Below, piece by piece: positions 21,681 through 32,345 of a stretch of DNA of 64,000 bases. Position 1 is the stretch's first letter. The number at the start of each line of letters is the position of its first letter. This DNA is from Melitaea cinxia (taxonomy: Eukaryota > Arthropoda > Insecta > Lepidoptera > Nymphalidae). The stretch covers positions 1,743,501-1,807,500 of the forward strand of contig NC_059409.1 in assembly GCF_905220565.1 (NCBI RefSeq). The letters are read 5' to 3'. The notes beneath the pieces were generated by a model that saw only the letters and a program-made list of their open reading frames with translations, made no database searches and was not told the origin of the DNA. Made by a program: the position numbers and the translations under genes.

Positions 21681-22884
21681 TATTAAAAAAAAGAAATATA
21701 TGTGTGAAATTTCCAAAGATTAATTTATTATTCATTTATCATCGAAAATTCTACGTAGATTATTATAGAATGCTAACAATTCCATCTATTCTTCTAATCT
21801 TAATAGATTAAAATAGTAAATATAACACATATATTCTTTATTTATTTTTTAATATAACAACTATAACCCATAATTTCAGCACTTTAGTCAAATCTGTCTA
21901 TAGACAAAACTTGCGCGTTTATCGAACGAACACAAATAAAAATCCTACCATCAAGTTCTGTAAACAATTGTCTCCTGACGTAAACGACAGATTGTCTTAG
22001 AATCCACATCGGCGCGTGATCGTAGTGAAACATAAAATTTCAGTAGAATCGGACGGAGCGTTGTCGAAACGAATTTTCTACTCCATCCCGAATTCCCAAC
22101 TACAGTGAAATAGATGCGAGCCAATCGAATTTTTACGCTTCGAAAACCGTCGGTGTCGAGACGAAATTCGCGCGACGAATATATTCGAATGTAGTTATTT
22201 TACTTTCTGTATTGATAATAATAATTCTGTGATTGAATGTCAAGGTTCATGAAGAGTTGGAATTGTATTTGACGCAGATGTCGCTTAAGAGAAATTTGTG
22301 AAAATGATGGAGCATTTCTCTTGGCTTTATATTAGTTTGACTATTATTAAATTTTGAAGTGCGATTACATACAAAAATATTTTAAAGTATTATGATCATA
22401 AGATAAAAAGAAAATCATAAGGGTAGATATATGTGTGATGATCATCACTTTTCGAATTTCCTTGTAGCTAACACTTTCTCTCTCTGTGCCTTAAAAAGCT
22501 TCTAAAGGTTATATTTAAAAGTCCGCTGCTTATATTACATATTATATTTCATGTCACCCTACTTCATATTTGATGAGTTTCTTAATAGGATATCGGCAAA
22601 GTCCTCAGAAGAAGATAGCGTAGAATGACGTTAGACATTTTCCTAAGGATACTCTAGTTATCGACAAGCGTTCAATTTTCTGCTTGTGCTCAAATTATTG
22701 AGCCTATTTTTTTATGTAAATTTTAAATGTAACAGTTAAAAGATTAAGACTTTCATGTACCTTAGATGTGTAATGAGAAAAGAAATTAGATATTTTTATT
22801 GTACTTTTCTTCATTTCATTCTTTTCAAGAAGATTGAAGATTTTGAAGATTGAAAGTTGAACCAAATGTATATTTTTATAATTA
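21681..22884. other. Spacer with a CpG-richer segment (about 21,940-22,200)
   Basis: The segment has many CpGs (CGGCGCGTGATCG, CGGACGGAGCGTTGTCG, CGCGCGACGAATATATTCG) in otherwise AT-rich DNA. There is no ORF over ~50 codons. It could be a promoter or 5' UTR of a host gene, or an old repeat. Nothing decides. Confidence 0.3.
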
Positions 22885-23100
22885 TGTTTGCTAGCAAATG
22901 AAAAAATTCGACTTCAATTACATCGACAAGTTATAATACAACGTAAGTAGACGGAAAAAATTAACAAACGTACTAGTCGTCACCACGCTTTGCGAGGGTT
23001 TCCCTCGATTTCTCTGGGATTCTTCTTACCAACAAAAATAGAATTATCAAAATCGGTTCATAATCGACCAAGTTATCCTCGAACATATCTTGTCTTATAT
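22885..23100 (-). repeat. Family F modular repeat, partial
   Basis: CGACTTCAATTACATCGACAAG, ACGTAAGTAGACGG, TTTCCCTCGATTTCTCTGGGAT, inverted relative to the complete copy at 39.2 kb. Confidence 0.75.
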
Positions 23101-23106
23101 ATAAAA

Positions 23107-23763
23107 TCTTATATATAAAAATGAATCGTAAAATGTGTTAGTAAGCGCATAACTCAACAACGCCTGGACCAATTTTAACAATGCTTTTTTTTAAATGTTA
23201 GTTAAAGTCCAAGGATGGTTTTTACGGCGAGAAAAATTCGAATAATTTCCGTGAAAACCTTAAAAACAGCCCTTTTCTTTTTCGCATACAAACGTTTTTT
23301 AACTAAAATGTAGAGTCAATTTGAACTTTATTGCTATTCAATAAAGTTCATGTTAAATAATATATTAGGGAGCATTTTACGTAAGTTATTAATGATTAAA
23401 TTGATCTTATTCGTAGACCGCATTTTTATTTAATTTACATACAGTAAAAATGGTATTAACTAGCAATTTCACATTACCTATATTATATTGTTGCGGCGGC
23501 GTTAACAATGGAAAATGTTTGTGGAAATGTGAAAGTGGAATGGTTTTTAAACTATCGACCCCAATTTGGTACGAATCTCCTATATTTTTTTTTTTTTTTT
23601 TTTTTGAAATCAAATTTTGCAAGCATCTGTAATTTTGTCTAACTTGGAAGATATTGTAGTTTTTATCTCAATATGACCCGGTAGGTGGCGCTGCTATCGC
23701 TATGTAAGCTATCAAATTTGGTAGCTGTTTTCCGGGCAGCACAACGTCTGCCGGGTCCGCTAG
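23107..23763 (+). mobile_element. Non-autonomous Helitron-like element, 657 bp
   Basis: Starts TCTTATATATAAAAATGAATCG directly after an A, and ends CTAG at 23,760-23,763 directly before a T. Seven bases before CTAG is a hairpin, GGCAG (23,735-23,739) with CTGCC (23,748-23,752). These are the defining Helitron termini. There is no Rep/helicase ORF, so it would depend on an autonomous relative. The 60-71 codon frames near 23.4-23.6 kb are chance; the region also holds a long T-run at ~23,586. Confidence 0.85.
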
Positions 23764-23784
23764 TATATATATATTTATATATAT

Positions 23785-23880
23785 TGACTAGCCCGTTAAC
23801 GCAGTTTGTAGTGACCCTGCTTTCTGCTCCGGGGGTTGTGGGTTATCGAACACACACACACATCTGGTCTAGGTGTAATG

Positions 23881-23911
<31 letters not shown>

Positions 23912-24050
23912 GTATTATTTATAATCATGTTTATCAAAAATAAAAAATAAATGTAGCTATACCAGTCGGCTGTTACCTATAACACAAGCATTAAGTTGCT
24001 TACTTTAGGGACAGACGACCGTGTGTGTATTGTGTAGATATTTATTTATT
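23785..24050 (+). mobile_element. tRNA-derived SINE, family E
   Basis: GACTAGCCCGTTAACGCAG head, box B disturbed by an insertion of CACACA-type sequence, TA-rich middle, and CAGTCGGCTGTTACC...ATTAAGTTGCTTAC...GACGACCGTGTGTG end with a TATT tail. It sits 20 bp after the Helitron end. Confidence 0.85.
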
Positions 24051-25556
24051 TATTATATATATATGTTTGAAGTCGGTTAAAAATATTTTTTTTAAAGGTG
24101 ATTCCATGTCAAACATAGTAAGTATTTATTTTGTTGTAAAAACAGGAGATTAATTCAACTATCACTTTATCAACAATAAATATTTCATAAACCAACTGCA
24201 ACGGTACACGAATCAATCTTAATAGAAGTAGGAACAACTAAGCCGAATTTAATCAAAACACCAATTAAGCAAGACGCGGGAGTAAGACTTTTATACCTAA
24301 ATTATAACCGGATTTACTTACCTTAACAGTCGGGATGAAGGTACCCGTATTTGCATAATACCTTCCGAATAGCAGATCGATAGATCCCGAATAAACTAAA
24401 TCAGTTCATTCTCAATATCGTCCTCAATATCTCTGTGGACACAGTACCCACTGTTTGCGACCTGCCTCCTTTATATTCATGAAAATTTCCTAAGGAAAAA
24501 TATAATGAGTTATTAAAATGTGAGACGTGGTGTCGGCTGATAGGATTTTATTTATAATATAATTTTTATGGTATCGTAAAAAGGGAGGTTCGGATGTGTA
24601 TTTTATTTATGTTTCATTTACGACGGTCTATTGTCGTTCGTACTCAGTGTAAAAAGTTCTAATATTGAAGACTTAGGTTTATTAACATACTCGTAGGTTT
24701 ATGAAGGTTTGTTGTTGCCGAGGTCATCTGTAGTCTCTTGATAATATATGTATAACAGATTAGCCTTGACCAGCTTATTACCATAATGAAATCATGAAGT
24801 GGTAGATAATGATGTCCTCCAAGACGTATCCGCCTGCGGCGAAGCTCTGTTAGCGCCTGGCTCTGACATCGCTGGCAAAGCCAAATTTCGTCTTAAACGT
24901 TCGAATACAAGAGAAACAGTATTGTTGCCCATCATGTGTAGTAGGAGGGCTTAGCACGGAATTTCCGTTGTTCGCATTTAGAATCTAGGCCTGCTTGTCA
25001 AATTCAAAGGTTGGATTATTATTTTTTATTTCTACTAAAAGTATTCGCTCTTTAACGTAATAGTTAGTATACTGTTGATAATTGAATGATCATCAACCGA
25101 TCTTTCTTTACTAAGTAAATACTAAAATCTTATGACTTTTGAGTGTACAGTTACAGCACACTTACTTACTTATTAACTTATTAATACAAAATCGCAACCA
25201 ATTACCTACAGGGTAAAATAATCCAAACGTATACAAACGTGTGTAGTAGATTTATTGGAATCGATATGAAACAACCCATGACCGCCCCCTAACTTTACTC
25301 ATACAATGAATTATTAATTAATGTCACATTTTTCATTTACTTGTATTAGGGTCGGTTTACTAATGGTCAATGTTCATGTGTCTCTATTTGAATAATAGAT
25401 GTCTGAGGATCAATAGACAGTTTCTTTAAATTGGAGTGAAAATATTATTTATATCAGTAGGCTTTTTAGAGCTATCACAGTTTAGAAAAGTAGATTTATT
25501 TGATAACACCTGAAAAAATAGATTTATTCAAATAGGCTTCGAAATTCCGAAACTGA
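24051..25556. other. AT-rich stretch, no gene supported
   Basis: A GAAGTCGGTTAAAAA family F terminus is at ~24,070. A slightly GC-richer block near 24,820-24,990 has no open frame or splice sites that I trust. Confidence 0.45.
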
Positions 25557-25832
25557 AACTGAAGTAGGGCACAGCAGGAATTTCCTGCTCAAATTCTGGA
25601 GCAGCCCGACTGGTGTAGTACCTCGACCTTACAGAAAAGATCACAGCTAAATAATACTGTTTGCAAGCAGTATTGTGTTCCTGTTGGTGAGTAAGGTGAC
25701 CAGAGCTCCTGGGGGATTGGGGATTGGGTCGGCAATGCGCTTGCGATGCTTCTGGTGTTGTAGGTGTCTATAAGCTACGGTAATCTCTTACCATCAGGTG
25801 AGCCGTACGCTTGTTTGCCGACCTAGTGATAT
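25557..25832 (-). repeat. Family A dispersed repeat, near full length
   Basis: Inverse of the 3.16 kb copy: GTAGGGCACAGCAGGAATTT at the left, TTTGCCGACCTAGTGATATA then an A-run at the right. Confidence 0.87.
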
Positions 25833-26756
25833 AAAAAAAAAAACTTACAAATTACAATTTTACTTATTGTCAAATTTGAAGAGATCGGTGGTAACCGATT
25901 CGGAATGTAGATTTTGCAGAGAATAAATGCTATAGCCTAGCTTACTACCCGCAGCTTCAACCGCCTGGATAACACGATTTGGGCTGTTCCATTTTTTCTT
26001 ATTAAAATAAAATATATATATTTCTCAGCGGTAGCGTTCTCATGGTGTTTGAATTTTAAAAATCAACAATTGCAAACAAACAAAAACGTCAAATTTTTAC
26101 TATTAATTATATTAGTTCAATCGGTTCAGCCTGTAATTATAACCCCGTGTAAACCCCGTATAAACGTTGTTTTGACATATATATTATTAACCCCCTCAAT
26201 CCCCCCCCCCCTATAACTTAGGGGTATGAAAAATAAATATTGGCCGATACTCAGACCCGATATGCACGCAAAATTTCATAAAAATCGGTCCAGTCGTTTC
26301 GGAGGAGTATGGTAACTAACATTGTGACACGAGAATTTTATACACAAGATTTAACTTAGATATAAAACATTAAACAGAAATCGTTCTATCAATATTAAAT
26401 TGATTTTATGTTCAGGTCTTTGATGTAATTTTTTGTATGTTTATTCGCAATTTGAGTCTTGATTGAAAGAGAATCAACATTTGATCGAGTCCCCTGTTTT
26501 TATCGCTCGAATGATTCGTTATTCGAATCCAAAAAACGTCTATTTTCGAATTGTTTGTAATAAAATTAGTTTTTATAAAAATAGTTGTGTTGCGGCAAAG
26601 GTAACTATCTCCAATAATAAATTTTTGAACAAAATTTACAGACTGAGGATACTACTCACATACTTGCAAGCAATTAAATTTCTCTCAGACCAAGTCTCAT
26701 ATAGTCATAAGTTCGTGCATAGTCATAAGTCGTTCATGTCATCTCTCATAAGTTCG
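25833..26756. other. Spacer with a diffuse transposon-like remnant
   Basis: Around 26,260-26,310, CAAAATTTCATAAAAATCGG and CAGTCGTTTCGGAGGAGTA are phrases that recur in insect non-autonomous elements. The 119-codon frame at 26,463-26,822 runs into a family B SINE and shows no domain. No gene is supported. Confidence 0.4.
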
Positions 26757-27015
26757 TGCCAAAAATGGCGTGATATCTTATGTGTTGCCCATAGTCACCA
26801 CGCTGGGCAGGCGGGTCGGTGACCGCAGGGCTGACTTTGTCGCACCGAAGACGCTGCTGCCCGTATTCGGCCTGTGTATTTCAAAGCCAGCAGTTCGATG
26901 GTTATCCCGCTATCGGTCGGCTTTATAAGTTCCAAGGTGGTATCCCTCAGTCGCCTCTTACGACACCCACGGGAAGAGAGGGGTGGCTATATTCTTTGAT
27001 GCCGTAGCCGCACAA
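26757..27015 (-). mobile_element. Family B SINE, 3'-truncated
   Basis: Minus-orientation copy from the GGCGTGATATCTTATG region to GCCGTAGCCGCACAAC. It lacks the GTCCAGCAGTGGACTG end and has a ~20 bp internal deletion after TTCCAAGGTGG. Confidence 0.8.
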
Positions 27016-27094
27016 CTATATAAATACTTATAAATAAACAACTTGGTCATATATACTTTTTGCGTTAACAGAAAACATAAATGGTTAAAATATA

Positions 27095-27240
27095 TAAAAA
27101 ACGAGTGGGCTTTAGACCACACGACTTAAGTTTTACTTCTGTAGCAACACACATTTCGTTCACATTTGTCGTAACGCTCTCGTCATGCGTTCGCCAGCTT
27201 ACTCTCCAAGTCAAGCGTGCATGCGTGCAATATTGTGTAA
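27095..27240 (+). repeat. Family G dispersed repeat
   Basis: AAAACGAGTGGGCTTTAGACCACACGACTTAAG...GTCGTAACGCTCTCGTCATGC...CTCCAAGTCAAGCGTGCATG. Confidence 0.65.
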
Positions 27241-27974
27241 TAGAAATATATAATCAACATTGACTTCATAATTTAATTATAGGTTCCATAAATATCTAAT
27301 AAGATATTTAGGGTTTATCAGTATATCTAATAGTTACCGTTTTCCCAACATATATATAGGTAAAAGAAAGAATATACTCTAAAATAAACATACATATAGT
27401 GAAAATAGTTTTACATAATTATAATCTTAGCACCAACATAAAGTAAGGACATTAGAAAATGAAATATTCTTGAAGTTAAAACGTCTCCGTCTGCGAGATG
27501 TTTTCACGAAACAAGTTTAAAAAAAATCACCTAAGTATATTCACAATTTCCATAATTAAGTTTTCTTGGAGGCAAACTCAAAAGGTTTCTTCTTCAAAGG
27601 GATTGTACTAGAAATTTTTTCTTTGAGAATGTTGACTTTTTATAAGTTAAATAAACGCCCCGAGGTATGCATTACCGGTTTGAACCTGTTTTAATTTTCA
27701 CTGTTGTTTTAAAGTGCTCATTTGCTATTTATGGTACCGACATAAGGTAATTTTGTACGTACAGTGTTCTTTAATTAACTAACGGAACAATCTGGACCAT
27801 CTGTGTTGGAATTTTCCCTCGAAAATGAAAATTTGAGAAAATTTCCGACGATAGTGTTGAAATATAGTGTAATGTGGAGATTTCATTATTGAGACTCTGA
27901 AAGAAGACGTTTCGTGTTTGAAGATAGAATTAGTGTAATTAATACCATTTGTTATACTCTACATTTTTATAAAA
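27241..27974. other. AT-rich stretch, no gene seen
   Basis: Nothing recognised. Confidence 0.5.
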
Positions 27975-28243
27975 TAATTGAACTTTTTTAATCAAGAAAA
28001 TTTTTAATTGACTAGCCTATTGGTGCAGTTTGTAATGACCCTGCTTTCTGCTCCGAGGGTTGTGGGTTCGATTCCCACCCCGAGTCTGGGTGTAATATAA
28101 ATATTTATTTATATATGTATTATTTATAAGTATGTTTATCAAAAAAAATATGTAGCTATATACCAGTCGGCTGTAACCTTATAACACAAGCATTAAGTTG
28201 CTTACTTTAGGAACAGACGACCGTGTGTGTATTGTGTAAATAT

Positions 28244-28298
<55 letters not shown>

Positions 28299-28821
28299 TT
28301 AATTACAGACGTCACAAATACAGATGCCGCGTTAGTTCTAAGTTTTTTTGTGATTAAAAATGTCTCTTACTAAACATCGAAGGAAGAGTTTTGTTAGGAA
28401 GCCGTGAATCTTCTTTTAGTAAGAACTAAACGTATTATAGAAAACTATTTATTTGCAACTAAGATTTTAAGAGATAAGTCCATCAGTGGGGCAGTAATTA
28501 CCTGTTGCTTTATTGAATTTAAATTAAACAAATAAAATAAAATAAATAAAATTTCTTAATTGAACTTTTTTAATCAAGAAAATTTTTAATTAATTAATCA
28601 CAGACGTCACAAATACATGCCGCGTTAGTTCTAAGTTCTTTTGTGATTAAAAATGTCTCGTACTAAACATTGAAGGAAGAGTTTTCTTAGGAAGCCGTGA
28701 ATCTTCTTTTAGTAAGAACTGAACGTATTATAGAAAACTACTTATTTGCAACTAAGATTTTAAGAGATAAGTCCATCAGTGGGGCAGCAATTAACTATTG
28801 CTTTATTGAATTTAAATTAAA
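27975..28821 (+). repeat. Tandem duplication; only the first copy holds a SINE
   Basis: Copy 1 spans 27,975-28,528 and copy 2 spans 28,557-28,821. Shared landmarks are TAATTGAACTTTTTTAATC, CAGACGTCACAAATAC, GAAGCCGTGAATCTTC, GATAAGTCCATCAGTGGGG and GAATTTAAATTAAA. Without the 291 bp SINE at 28,010-28,300 the copies are about equal in length and differ by scattered substitutions. Confidence 0.9.
28010..28300 (+). mobile_element. tRNA-derived SINE, family E, with long (ATTT)n tail
   Basis: GACTAGCCTATTGGTGCAG head, box B GGGTTCGATTCCC, CAGTCGGCTGTAACC...ATTAAGTTGCTTACTTTAG body, then about 16 ATTT units (28,235-28,300). The paralogous empty site is visible at ~28,592, so the ends are exact to within the AATT overlap. 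Confidence 0.93.
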
Positions 28822-29160
28822 TCGTATGTTTACGTGTCAAGTGTTTTGTTCACGTACATTGTTATTGTAATGAAATCTTAAACATTCCTTGCGGCTTAAC
28901 ATTCAAACATATAATAAATCAAAATCATAGCTTGGATATTAGTCTATAATAGGCTGGACCACTGCCAGTAATATTGTCAAAGTTTCTGCCAGAAGTGACC
29001 CCTTACTTTCTTGAGCTTATGATCTTGGCAAAAGATAGGTTGCTAAATTGCTCTGATCAGCTCATGGAATACAAAATGTTTGTCAAACTAGCCAATTGTC
29101 AGTGTTTATTGTGCAATTGGTGTTGTGTATCAGTATAATGATAAATAATAATAAATATCA
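28822..29160. other. Spacer, no gene seen
   Basis: Nothing recognised. Confidence 0.5.
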
Positions 29161-29373
29161 TGTAAAACATACACACACGACCGTCCGACCGTCTGTTCAT
29201 AGGGTAAGCAACTTAATGCCTGTGTAATAGGTAACAGCCGCCGATTATACATAGAAATAATACATATACAAATTTATAAATACAAATTTTACTCCCAGAC
29301 TCAGGCGGGAATCGAACCCGCAACCCGCGGAGCAGAAAGCGGGGCCACTACAAACGGCGCCAACGGGCTAGTC
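29161..29373 (-). mobile_element. tRNA-derived SINE, family E
   Basis: Antisense copy with a clean head: GGCGGGAATCGAACCCGCAACC (box B complement) and GGCGCCAACGGGCTAGTC at its right end. Confidence 0.88.
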
Positions 29374-30457
29374 AAATATAGTATATCTTGAAAACGTTTA
29401 TTCTTCAAGTTTTCTGTTCTATTTTCTCGTATATAATTTTAATCTCTGATGCAAAAATAAAGTTGAGTTAGTAGTAATAATTCGGCTAATCTAATTTTGA
29501 TTGAAAGCAGCCAAAAACTAAGTCGTTATTAAAGTCAAAAAAGTTACACACACACTTACAGTTTTACGGTTATATGTTTAGCAGAAAGACAAACTAGATA
29601 GCGTGATATTAGTTAAAGGATCTTTACTTTCCGAACCTTAATATGCCTTAGTATGGAAGTAAGGTCATCGAACTACTTAAGTTAAAATTCTTCTGAGTTG
29701 AAAGGTACGTAAAATGTTAACTTGAATGATATTGTAAAATTTCTCGACTCGAGTCAAATACTTTACTGGAGCCAAATTTATAATATTTTTGTATTTGTAA
29801 GTGTACTTCTTCACGAAATGTCTGGATATCTAACACATTATCTTACACTGAAAGAAATAAAATGTATAACTCACTTTTAATCTGTATATTTTTCAACGTT
29901 TAATATACATAATATGTACGATTTTATTTTGTGCTACCCACACATTAGGAATTCTAAACATTTTTGAATATCATATCAAAAAGTGATTTGATTGATTAAT
30001 ATACATGTTTTGATTGTTAAGTAAACCTTTTAAATAAACATTTCCTTAACTAACTCTGTAATATAGAGAATTTGTATTCATTATTTGACACTTAAGGTTT
30101 TAAAAGATACCTCTAAAATAGCCTTAGCCTGTCTTGGTAATGGTATTCGAAAGCAAACTAAATAGTACGGTATTCTTAGCCTCAAGATACCCAAATTATT
30201 ATTGTCCTAAGCAATTGAATCCGATGCCGGTCGTTTATAGTCATTGGAAACCGATTCCTTAATAAGCGTATCGCATGTACATTCAACGTTTATCTGATCC
30301 TAATACTTGGCCGAGACTTCAACTCGATGTTTAATGAAATATCTTGAGCGTTTTTGTTTTGTAATATCTCATGGAGCGGGGGAATTTGAATAAACAAGAA
30401 AATATATAGTATCTTCTGCTACAGTTTTATTACGGTGGGTTTTAAAATTAGCGTTTT
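29374..30457. other. AT-rich stretch with one trailer fragment of the tRNA-like unit
   Basis: At 29,915-29,985, GTACGATTTTATTTTGTGCTACCC...AACATTTTTGAATATCATATC is the trailer of the tRNA-like unit without its cloverleaf. No gene is seen. Confidence 0.55.
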
Positions 30458-30535
30458 AATATGTACGATTTTATTTTTGTGATACCCTCACATTAGGTAT
30501 TCTAAACATTTTTGAATATCATATCAAAAATTGAC

Positions 30536-30607
30536 CGCTCCAGCGGGATTCGAACTCGCGTCTCCGACTGACCGTGTCGGCGCTCTAGCCAATTAAGCTA
30601 TGGAACG
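30536..30607 (-). repeat. tRNA-like cloverleaf, array copy 1
   Basis: CGTTCCA/TGGAGCG acceptor; the T stem has one mismatch (GCGAG/CCCGC). Otherwise like copies 2 and 3. Confidence 0.8.
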
Positions 30608-30934
30608 ATGTACCCGCTAGAGCGAAACTTTTGATATGATGATTTTTATTTTCGGTTTAAGCGAACCGTGGCGCCGTCTATAGTGAGTTCTTTACAGAGA
30701 CCCGTAACTATTCAAAGTTTCATATTACAATGAAAATCTTTGACAGGAGACGACACCATGCTATTTTTAATATGTACGATTTTATTTTTGTGATACCCTC
30801 ACATTAGGTATTCTAAACATTTTTGAATATCATATCAAAAATTGACCGCTCCACGCCACGCCGCGCCACGCCACGGTTCGCTTAAACCGAAAATAAAAAT
30901 CATCATATCAAAAGTTTCGCTCTAGCGGGTACAT

Positions 30935-31006
30935 CGTTCCATAGCTTAATTGGCTAGAGCGCCGACACGGTCAGTCGGAGACGCGGGTTCGAATCCCGCT
31001 GGAGCG
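30935..31006 (+). repeat. tRNA-like cloverleaf, array copy 2
   Basis: All four arms form: acceptor CGTTCCA/TGGAGCG (one G-T pair), D arm GCTT/GAGC with GG in the loop, anticodon stem CCGAC/GTCGG, 4 nt variable region, T arm GCGGG-TTCGAAT-CCCGC. Positions 34-36 read GGT (threonine if functional), but C33 and C37 replace the near-universal T33 and purine 37. A T5 run (a Pol III terminator) follows within 5 nt. I call it tRNA-derived, possibly transcribed, not a proven tRNA gene. Confidence 0.82.
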
Positions 31007-31245
31007 GTCAATTTTTGATATGATATTCAAAAATGTTTAGAATACCTAATGTGAGGGTATCACAAAAATAAAATCGTACATATTAAAAATAGCATGGTGT
31101 CGTCTCCTGTCAAAGATTTTCATTGTAATATGAAACTTTGAATAGTTACGGGTCTCTGTAAAGAACTCACTATAGACGGCGCCACGGTTCACTTAAACCG
31201 AAAATAAAAATCATCATATCAAAAGTTTCGCTCTAGCGGGTACAT

Positions 31246-31317
31246 CGTTCCATAGCTTAATTGGCTAGAGCGCCGACACGGTCAGTCGGAGACGCGGGTT
31301 CGAATCCCGCTGGAGCG
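31246..31317 (+). repeat. tRNA-like cloverleaf, array copy 3
   Basis: Identical to copy 2 across the 72 nt by eye, 311 bp downstream, with the same T5 run after it. Confidence 0.82.
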
Positions 31318-31432
31318 GTCAATTTTTGATATGATATTCAAAAATTAGCGTTTTTTTAAACAGTAGGTAACAGTTGTGTTTCTTACTAAATCTCCTCAGC
31401 AGAATTTACATCTTTTATGAAAAAAAAAAATA

Positions 31433-31710
31433 TACGCTTCAGCCTGTAATATCCCACTACTGGGCATAGGCCTCTTTCCCGATGTAGGAGAAGGATTAGA
31501 GCTTAATCCACCACGCTGCTCCAATGCGGGTTGGCGGATATATTCCCTACTATGAGTAACAATCGCTATCAGGTGTACATGATAACAACCGGGACCGACG
31601 GCTTAACGTGCTCTCCGAGGCACGGTGGGGAGACCCACAAGGACTGCACAAACACCCAGACCACGGCAAACACCTGTATGGCCAATACAAATGTTTGTCA
31701 TGTGCATGTG
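31433..31710 (-). mobile_element. Family C SINE, head missing
   Basis: Antisense: TCAGCCTGTAATATCCCACTAC, GGCCTCTTTCCCGATGTAGGAG, CCACCACGCTGCTCCAATG, GACCGACGGCTTAACGTGC, ending before the tRNA-like head seen at 52.48 kb. The short frames across it are chance. Confidence 0.85.
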
Positions 31711-31819
31711 TGAAAAAAAATATATAAAATTCTATTATGTAAAATGACGCATCCAATTCTTTGAAAGTCTTACTGAATTTGATTTGAAGATGTTTTTGAT
31801 TTTGATTTGATATACATAT

Positions 31820-32092
31820 AACTGAGGTAGGGGATAGGATATAACCGAGTAGAAAATATCCTGTGCAAAATCTGTAGCCGCCTTACTCTGGCTTAGCCGT
31901 CTTACTTTAACCTTATAGGAGATCACAGCTAAATAAAGCTGCTTTCAAACAGTGTTGTGTTGCTATGATCAGGAAGGTGACTAGAGCTTCTGGGGGATTG
32001 CGAGTAGGGTCGGCAACGCACTTGCGATGCTTCTTGTGTGTAGGCTACGATATAAGCTACGATAATCGCTTACCATCTGGTGAGCAGTTGTA
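31820..32092 (-). repeat. Family A dispersed repeat, diverged
   Basis: AACTGAGGTAGGGgataGGA..., GATCACAGCTAAATAAAGCTGCTTTCAAACAGTgTTGTGTT, CCATCTGGTGAGC. Less conserved than other copies. Confidence 0.7.
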
Positions 32093-32345
32093 TAATAATT
32101 GTGTTTGCTCACAAACGACAATAATTGTGTTTGCTCGCAAACGAAAAAAACCGACTTCAATTACATCGTCAAGTAATAAATACAACGTAAGTAGACGAAA
32201 AAAGTTAAAAAAACACACTAGTCGTCACTACGATTTTCGAGGTTTACCCTCGATTTCTCTGGGATTCCATCATCAGATCCTGATTTCCTTATCTTTGTAC
32301 CACTCTTGGGATATCTCCTTTCCAACAACGACGAAGTTATCTCCA

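Larger units (their letters stand above)
30458..31345. repeat. Inverted and tandem array of ~311 bp tRNA-like units
   Basis: One full minus-oriented unit (30,461-30,769), a broken minus unit to ~30,853, a short CGCCACG-type junction, then two plus-oriented units up to 31,345. The repeat period between the two plus cloverleaves is 311 bp (30,935 to 31,246). Each unit carries leader TGTCGTCTCCTGTCAAAG, an AACCGAAAATAAAAATCATC segment, the 72 nt tRNA-like part and trailer CAATTTTTGATATGATATTC. Copies are nearly identical, implying recent amplification or gene conversion. Confidence 0.92.

Noticed and set aside
21700..22200. Virus-derived or bacterial insert
   Set aside because: The CpG-richer composition alone is not evidence, and no viral or bacterial protein frame is present.
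26463..26822. 119-codon frame as a gene
   Set aside because: Its 3' third runs into a family B SINE and the rest is Lys/Ile/Ser-rich AT-type translation without a domain.
30935..31006. Functional tRNA-Thr (GGT) gene
   Set aside because: The cloverleaf is good, but C33 and C37 in the anticodon loop and the repeat context make a working tRNA unlikely. Kept as tRNA-like.
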